DNA of 8,133 nucleotides, from the NCBI GenBank assembly GCA_030619735.1, contig JAUXAV010000044.1:1-8133 (forward strand). Reading direction: 5' to 3'. The position numbers and the translations under genes were made by a program. Origin of the DNA: Candidatus Aenigmatarchaeota archaeon. GTDB taxonomy: Archaea > Aenigmatarchaeota > Aenigmatarchaeia > QMZP01 > JAUXAV01. Below the pieces are notes generated by a model. The model was given only the letters and a program-made list of their open reading frames with translations. It was not told the origin of the DNA and ran no database searches. Position 1 is the first letter of the stretch. Every line of letters begins with the position of its first letter. This document shows positions 5,118-8,133 of the stretch, in pieces.

Positions 5118-5327
5118 ATGATAACCATGACAGTAAAACTTATCGCGACCTGGATAATCGGCGGGCTTTTCCTGCTCTCAGGCATCTGGATAGTCAGCAA
5201 CCTTGAGCTTACAGTAGGGGTTCCCGAGACCTCCTATATCCTGGCGCTCCTGTCCGCTCTGGGACTCATCCTGGCGGCAGGCCTGCTCTGGATATCCGTT
5301 GCTGTGGCAACCAGGCACCATGAGTGA
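5118..5327 (+). CDS. Small two-helix membrane protein, unknown function
   Basis: The 69-residue protein has two hydrophobic segments, about 7-27 (KLIATWIIGGLFLLSGIWIV) and 40-65 (YILALLSALGLILAAGLLWI). A short turn, SNLELTVGVPETS, joins them, and a polar end ATRHHE follows. A two-pass membrane hairpin is likely. It starts 3 nt after the rpoD stop, and the junction TAAGGAATG provides an overlapping AAGG, so translation is probably coupled to rpoD. ATG 5127 is an alternative start three residues in. I recognise no family. The eS1 gene converges 11 nt beyond its stop. Coupling to rpoD need not mean a functional link to RNA polymerase. Confidence 0.7.
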   Translation: MITMTVKLIATWIIGGLFLLSGIWIVSNLELTVGVPETSYILALLSALGLILAAGLLWISVAVATRHHE

Positions 5328-5337
5328 AAAACAAACC
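5326..5337 (-). terminator. T-rich tract after eS1
   Basis: On the minus strand, GGTTTGTTTTTC follows the eS1 stop codon directly. A T3-G-T5 tract is enough to suggest archaeal termination at the end of the ribosomal-protein cluster, although it overlaps the last codons of the convergent membrane-protein gene. Confidence 0.4.
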
Positions 5338-5338
5338 T

Positions 5339-6013
5339 TTAAGCCTTTGCTTCGGGCCTTCCCTTCAGCTCTATCTTCAGAATCTCTGCGAACCTGACCG
5401 GATAGATTTTGGAGCCCCTCTTCTTTATCTTCCTCTGTATGACCCCGGCAATTACACCCTTCACAAAGTCATCAAGAGTTATATTGCCTGCGTTTTCCTT
5501 CAAACTCTCTGACACGAATTTCCTGAACCTGCTCTTCACACTGGTCTCCACGTTCCTGTTCAGTATCCCTATAAAGCCTACATGAAGCTTATACCCGTCC
5601 TTTGTGTCAATAACAGGGTAAACATCAACCCTCTGGCTCCCCTTCCTGACCATCCTGAACACATACTCTTTAGCGCATCTGAAGCCATAGAACTCTGTAA
5701 AGACCTTGCCCCCGTCCACCTTATTCACCCTGAACCTCACCTTCATATAATACTTGGACTGGTCACCTGTTAAATTCGGGACGCCGACCTCTATAACCCT
5801 CCCTATTAAGGAATTGGGGTCGGTTGTGGGGGTTTCGGATAAAAAATTATTTCCAAAGATATCAGGACTCAAGATAGCGAACCAGTCCTTTCCCTTCCAT
5901 TTTTTTACCTGGACTTCCTTCTCTGTCCTCTTGGTCCTGGCTTCCCTTTTCTTCTTTATTTTCTCCTCTATCTCCTTCTCCCTCTGCTCTGCTTTCTTGT
6001 CCTCTTTCTGCAT
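5339..6013 (-). CDS. rps3ae: 30S ribosomal protein eS1 (S3Ae) with charged N-terminal extension
   Basis: eS1 is a small-subunit protein shared by archaea and eukaryotes (family knowledge). The 224-residue protein shows the family core from about residue 36: VKKWKGKDWFAILSPDIFGN, then SETPTTDPNSLIGRVIEVGV, LTGDQSKYYMKVRFRV and the C-terminal IQRKIKKRGSKIYPVRFAEI. Before the core, residues 1-35 are almost only Lys, Glu and Arg, probably a helix or coil. ATG 6013 has a Shine-Dalgarno GGAG at 6020-6023 with a 6-nt spacer and a TATA box near 6057; no other in-frame start lies before the core. The first 152 nt therefore overlap the end of recJ in another frame on the same strand. The order uS15-recJ-eS1 is a known archaeal arrangement, which supports all three calls. 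Confidence 0.96.
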   Translation of the reverse strand: MQKEDKKAEQREKEIEEKIKKKREARTKRTEKEVQVKKWKGKDWFAILSPDIFGNNFLSETPTTDPNSLIGRVIEVGVPNLTGDQSKYYMKVRFRVNKVDGGKVFTEFYGFRCAKEYVFRMVRKGSQRVDVYPVIDTKDGYKLHVGFIGILNRNVETSVKSRFRKFVSESLKENAGNITLDDFVKGVIAGVIQRKIKKRGSKIYPVRFAEILKIELKGRPEAKA

Positions 6014-7499
6014 AGTCTGCTCCAGGGTTTATACTCATATTGGTTGTTGGTGTATTTAAATCCTTTTCCGTTTCCATCTTTATCTCTCCCTTACCTCCCA
6101 GGAGCCCCTCAACAAAGGAGATAAACCTCTGCTCCGTTCCCTTGGGTATGGAAGCTCCTGCTGCCCCGGAGTGGCCCCCTCCCTGGCCTCCCACATGGCC
6201 TGCCGCCCTGGAGAGAATGGCCTTCAGGTTGAGCCCCTTCCCAACCAGCTCATCTGAGGCCCGGGCCGAGACCTTCACACCCTCCTCAGAATCCACGAAA
6301 CCGAATATGGGCTTCCCTGTATCATAGGACCTGTTTATGGTGGAAATCGCATTGGATATTATGTGTTCAGATATCTCACCTCCGGCCATCACATAACTTG
6401 CCTTCTCCGTCTCCTTTACAGAATCCCTGTTTGTCTGAATCCAGCTTATGGCAGAGCCCAGGGTCCTCCTGTATCCCTCCAGGGCCTTCTTCACATTCTC
6501 CTGGGAACCCGGGTCATTCAGGCACAGTGCAATGCCTAAATAGCCTTTACCCATCTTTCCTGTTGCATTCAGCATGGTTGCGAATTCATTGGCATCCCTG
6601 AACCCCCCCTCCTTTGCCAGGAGCTCATAAACGTCCCCGAATATCCATTCCGGGTTCTCCTGGTCGCCCCTTATCCTCTCGGCTATTATCCCTGTTGCAA
6701 GCCTCTTCTGCTCCTCCTCAGACAAACTGGCCAGGGTCCTCCAGTCCCCTGCTTCATCCTTTAATTCAATGTTCAGTTCCTGCAGGAACTGCACAGCAGC
6801 GGACTCGGAGCCTGATATACCGGGTATATAGGGCTCCACGGAATATTCCAGGGCCTTATGGACGGGCCTTGTGTACCTTCCCCAGAGCCTGAGGCCCTTC
6901 ATAAGCCTTATCTTCTTGGAGAGTAAAGCGTCTTTCAGGATTTCCTTGTTAAGCCCCATCACCCCCCACTGGGGACCTATTTCCCCGACCTGGGAATCCC
7001 CTATGGCGCCAATTATCGCAAGCTCTGCAAGCTCCCTGTTCTCAGGGTTCATGGCCCTTGCAACTATATAGGAGACCCCGGAGCTTGATATGTTCTCTTC
7101 TATCCCGAAATCCATCGGGTTCACATGGATTATCTTCCCCTTCCTGCTTTTATCTCCAGGCACTCCGGAACCCTGCTTCTGGTGATGGTCCAGGACTATT
7201 ACCTGCTTTTCCCCAAGATGTTCGGAGACGGAATCAAGCAGGCCGGAGCCGAAATCCAGGAACAGCACAAGCCCTGCCTTCTCCCCTGCCAGTCTTTTTA
7301 CCCATTCCAAGCTCAGCTGCTTTATCAGGGTGAGATGGAAGCCCTTGCCCTCCCTCTGCAGGGCCTTCACGATTATGGCGGCAGAGGTTATCCCGTCCGC
7401 GTCATAATGCGAAAGAATCCTGATATCCCCTGGAAAGAACTTAATCATTTCGCTTGCCTTCTTGCACTCCCTCACCAGTTTCTCCAGCTTGTTAATCAT
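5862..7499 (-). CDS. recJ: Archaeal RecJ-like DHH/DHHA1 single-strand nuclease (GAN type)
   Basis: This is a DHH phosphoesterase. Archaeal RecJ homologues are exonucleases, and some bind the replicative GINS complex (family knowledge). Numbering from ATG 7499 (545 residues): motif I, SHYDADGITSA, at 30-40; LDFGSG with Asp82; the DHH signature, VLDHHQ, at 102-107; AIGDSQ with Asp168; and the DHHA1 glycine motif, GGQGGGHSGAAGAS, near 437-450. All metal ligands appear intact. The usual domain ends near 467. A tail of about 78 residues follows, poor in hydrophobics (YAERGQESRAEGEGDRGENK and beyond), and its last 50 residues are coded in DNA that also codes the eS1 N-terminus. ATG 7499 has GAGGT 5 nt upstream (7505-7509) and a TATA box near 7548; a TTG two codons earlier is less likely. 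Confidence 0.93.
   Translation of the reverse strand: MINKLEKLVRECKKASEMIKFFPGDIRILSHYDADGITSAAIIVKALQREGKGFHLTLIKQLSLEWVKRLAGEKAGLVLFLDFGSGLLDSVSEHLGEKQVIVLDHHQKQGSGVPGDKSRKGKIIHVNPMDFGIEENISSSGVSYIVARAMNPENRELAELAIIGAIGDSQVGEIGPQWGVMGLNKEILKDALLSKKIRLMKGLRLWGRYTRPVHKALEYSVEPYIPGISGSESAAVQFLQELNIELKDEAGDWRTLASLSEEEQKRLATGIIAERIRGDQENPEWIFGDVYELLAKEGGFRDANEFATMLNATGKMGKGYLGIALCLNDPGSQENVKKALEGYRRTLGSAISWIQTNRDSVKETEKASYVMAGGEISEHIISNAISTINRSYDTGKPIFGFVDSEEGVKVSARASDELVGKGLNLKAILSRAAGHVGGQGGGHSGAAGASIPKGTEQRFISFVEGLLGGKGEIKMETEKDLNTPTTNMSINPGADYAERGQESRAEGEGDRGENKEEKGSQDQEDREGSPGKKMEGKGLVRYLES
6054..6065 (-). promoter_or_regulatory. Internal promoter for eS1 inside the 3' part of recJ
   Basis: AAGGATTTAAAT on the minus strand combines a BRE-like AAGG with a TATA box centred near 6057. 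It predicts a transcription start near 6031 and a leader of about 18 nt that contains the eS1 Shine-Dalgarno. The same 12-mer occurs before recJ at 7545-7556. It lies within the recJ coding sequence. Confidence 0.6.
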
Positions 7500-7544
7500 G
7501 CCCAACCTCTAAGTTTCCCAACCAGTTTTAATATTAAAAATAAG

Positions 7545-7556
7545 ATTTAAATCCTT
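7545..7556 (-). promoter_or_regulatory. TATA promoter of recJ
   Basis: AAGGATTTAAAT on the minus strand is centred near 7548 and predicts a start near 7522. That gives a leader of about 23 nt carrying the recJ ribosome binding site GAGGT (7505-7509). It lies in the 69-nt gap between the uS15 stop and recJ, so recJ can be transcribed apart from uS15. Confidence 0.6.
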
Positions 7557-7568
7557 GAGAATCAGCAG

Positions 7569-8021
7569 TTACTTTATCAGGAGCTTTGCCTTATCAGGCT
7601 GGTATTTCCATTCCACTGGCAAAACCTTCTCTCTTTTGTAGTATTTCACAAGCCTTCTGATTTTGGATTCTGTCAGCTCCAAACCCCTCTGGGAGATATA
7701 GTCCTTCCTGTTCTTCTCCAGATGGTTCCTGAGGCTTACAGCCCTCTTCATTAAACTGAGCAGGGTCTCAGGGAGCTCTGGCTTGACCCCCTTCTTCTCC
7801 ATAATTTTTGAAATCTTCTCCTTTGTGACCTGCTTTATGGATGGAATTCCATACTGGTCCCTCAAAATAATGCCTATCCTGGAGGGGGAGAGCCCCTTTT
7901 TAGCCAGGTTCTCTATTATATCCTCTATCTCTTTGGGCTTATACTTCACCCAGGAAACATCCTTCCTGGCAGGCCTCCTGCTTCCTGATTTTCCCTTCTT
8001 TCTTGAATACATCCTTGCCAT
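7569..8021 (-). CDS. rps15p: 30S ribosomal protein uS15 (archaeal/eukaryotic S15/S13e type)
   Basis: uS15 is a primary 16S rRNA-binding protein of the small subunit (family knowledge). From ATG 8021 it has 150 residues, the usual archaeal length. It has the N-terminal extension, MARMYSRKKGKSGSRRPARK, absent from bacterial S15; then SWVKYKPKEIEDIIENLAKKGLSPSRIGIILRDQYG with the typical GLSPSRIG turn; and the rRNA-binding helices LRNHLEKNRKDYISQRGLELTESKIRRLVKYYKR (98-131). The ATG is chosen over a TTG at 8030 because MARM is the standard family start and the TATA box at 8040-8049 puts transcription near the ATG. It is the first gene of the uS15-recJ-eS1 group on this strand. No defect is seen. 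Confidence 0.97.
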   Translation of the reverse strand: MARMYSRKKGKSGSRRPARKDVSWVKYKPKEIEDIIENLAKKGLSPSRIGIILRDQYGIPSIKQVTKEKISKIMEKKGVKPELPETLLSLMKRAVSLRNHLEKNRKDYISQRGLELTESKIRRLVKYYKREKVLPVEWKYQPDKAKLLIK

Positions 8022-8039
8022 ACGAACCAATTAAAAGTA

Positions 8040-8062
8040 TATTATATAAGGACTATTTAAAT
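8040..8062 (-). promoter_or_regulatory. Two TATA-like boxes before uS15
   Basis: On the minus strand, ATTTAAAT (8055-8062) and TTATATAAT (8041-8049) are both archaeal TATA-like. The first predicts a start near 8032. The second predicts one near 8019-8021, which would make the uS15 mRNA leaderless. No Shine-Dalgarno precedes the ATG, which favours the leaderless model. The first box overlaps the stop codon of the upstream partial gene. Confidence 0.5.
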
Positions 8063-8133
8063 ATCCTGCCCAGAACAGGCTTCCTTCCCATTTCCCTTAC
8101 CCTGCCCCTGACCCCTGTATAGGGGGTTTTCAG
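8053..8133 (-). CDS. C-terminal fragment of an unidentified protein (cut by window edge)
   Basis: On the minus strand an open frame enters from the right edge and ends with TAG at 8053-8055. The last 26 residues include KTPYTGVRGRVREMGRKPVL followed by GRIFK. The strongly basic, glycine-containing C-terminus and the codon use (AGG, GGG, GGC) fit a real gene of this genome. The stop lies 31 nt before the uS15 ATG, with the uS15 TATA boxes squeezed between, as expected for a real upstream neighbour. Too little is present to name the family; it could be a nucleic-acid-binding protein, but that is a guess from charge alone. Confidence 0.55.
   Translation of the reverse strand: MKTPYTGVRGRVREMGRKPVLGRIFK

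Noticed and set aside
4931..5206. A 91-residue plus-strand frame overlapping the rpoD end and the membrane-protein start
   Set aside because: It is out of frame with rpoD, whose conserved C-terminus occupies the same DNA, and has no start signal; its composition is typical of a shifted frame.
6040..7550. Plus-strand frames opposite recJ
   Set aside because: The Pro/Ser/Leu-rich translations are antisense to a DHH nuclease with all motifs intact.
1..8133. Defence island, prophage, transposon or biosynthetic cluster
   Set aside because: No integrase, transposase, Cas, restriction or toxin-antitoxin pattern is visible; most recognisable genes are archaeal housekeeping genes.

Overview
The window is archaeal. 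It holds an archaeal RNA polymerase D subunit, ribosomal proteins eS1 (S3Ae) and uS15 of archaeal type, an archaeal RecJ/GAN-type DHH nuclease, a histone-fold protein, and a long-variable-arm tRNA-Leu whose intron sits in a bulge-helix-bulge. Promoters look like archaeal TATA boxes of the TTTAAAT or TTTATATA kind, several about 26 nt upstream of a start codon, so some mRNAs are probably leaderless. Genes are short and tightly packed, with ends 0 to 80 nt apart. This would suit a small-genome lineage such as DPANN, but the lineage is inference and I cannot place it further.

Layout. 1-421 (+): a small protein with a possible PC4-like core and an acidic repetitive tail, closed by a T-rich tract and a stem-loop. 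499-1731 (-): a site-2 protease. 1796-2419 (+): a SAM methyltransferase, divergent from the protease. 2469-3428 (+): a SIS-domain protein. 3507-4034 (+): a histone-fold protein with a long charged N-terminal tail and a C-terminal coiled coil. 4035-4151 (-): a 38-residue very basic ORF one base after the tRNA. 4153-4257 (-): tRNA-Leu with a 21-nt intron. 4320-5114 (+): rpoD, followed 3 nt later by a two-helix membrane protein (5118-5327). 5339-8021 (-): the archaeal trio uS15, recJ, eS1. 8053-8133 (-): the C-terminus of an unidentified gene.

How the genes work together. Most serve information processing: transcription (RpoD), translation (eS1, uS15, tRNA-Leu), DNA maintenance (RecJ/GAN) and probably chromatin (histone-fold protein, perhaps the first protein). 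The uS15-recJ-eS1 order is a known archaeal neighbourhood. Here recJ and eS1 overlap by 152 nt, and each gene of the trio has its own candidate TATA box. I see no defence island, transposon, CRISPR array or phage gene. The items most worth checking are the tRNA-Leu (intron after position 30, predicted anticodon AAG), the tailed histone-fold protein, the recJ/eS1 overlap, and the tRNA-linked basic mini-ORF.
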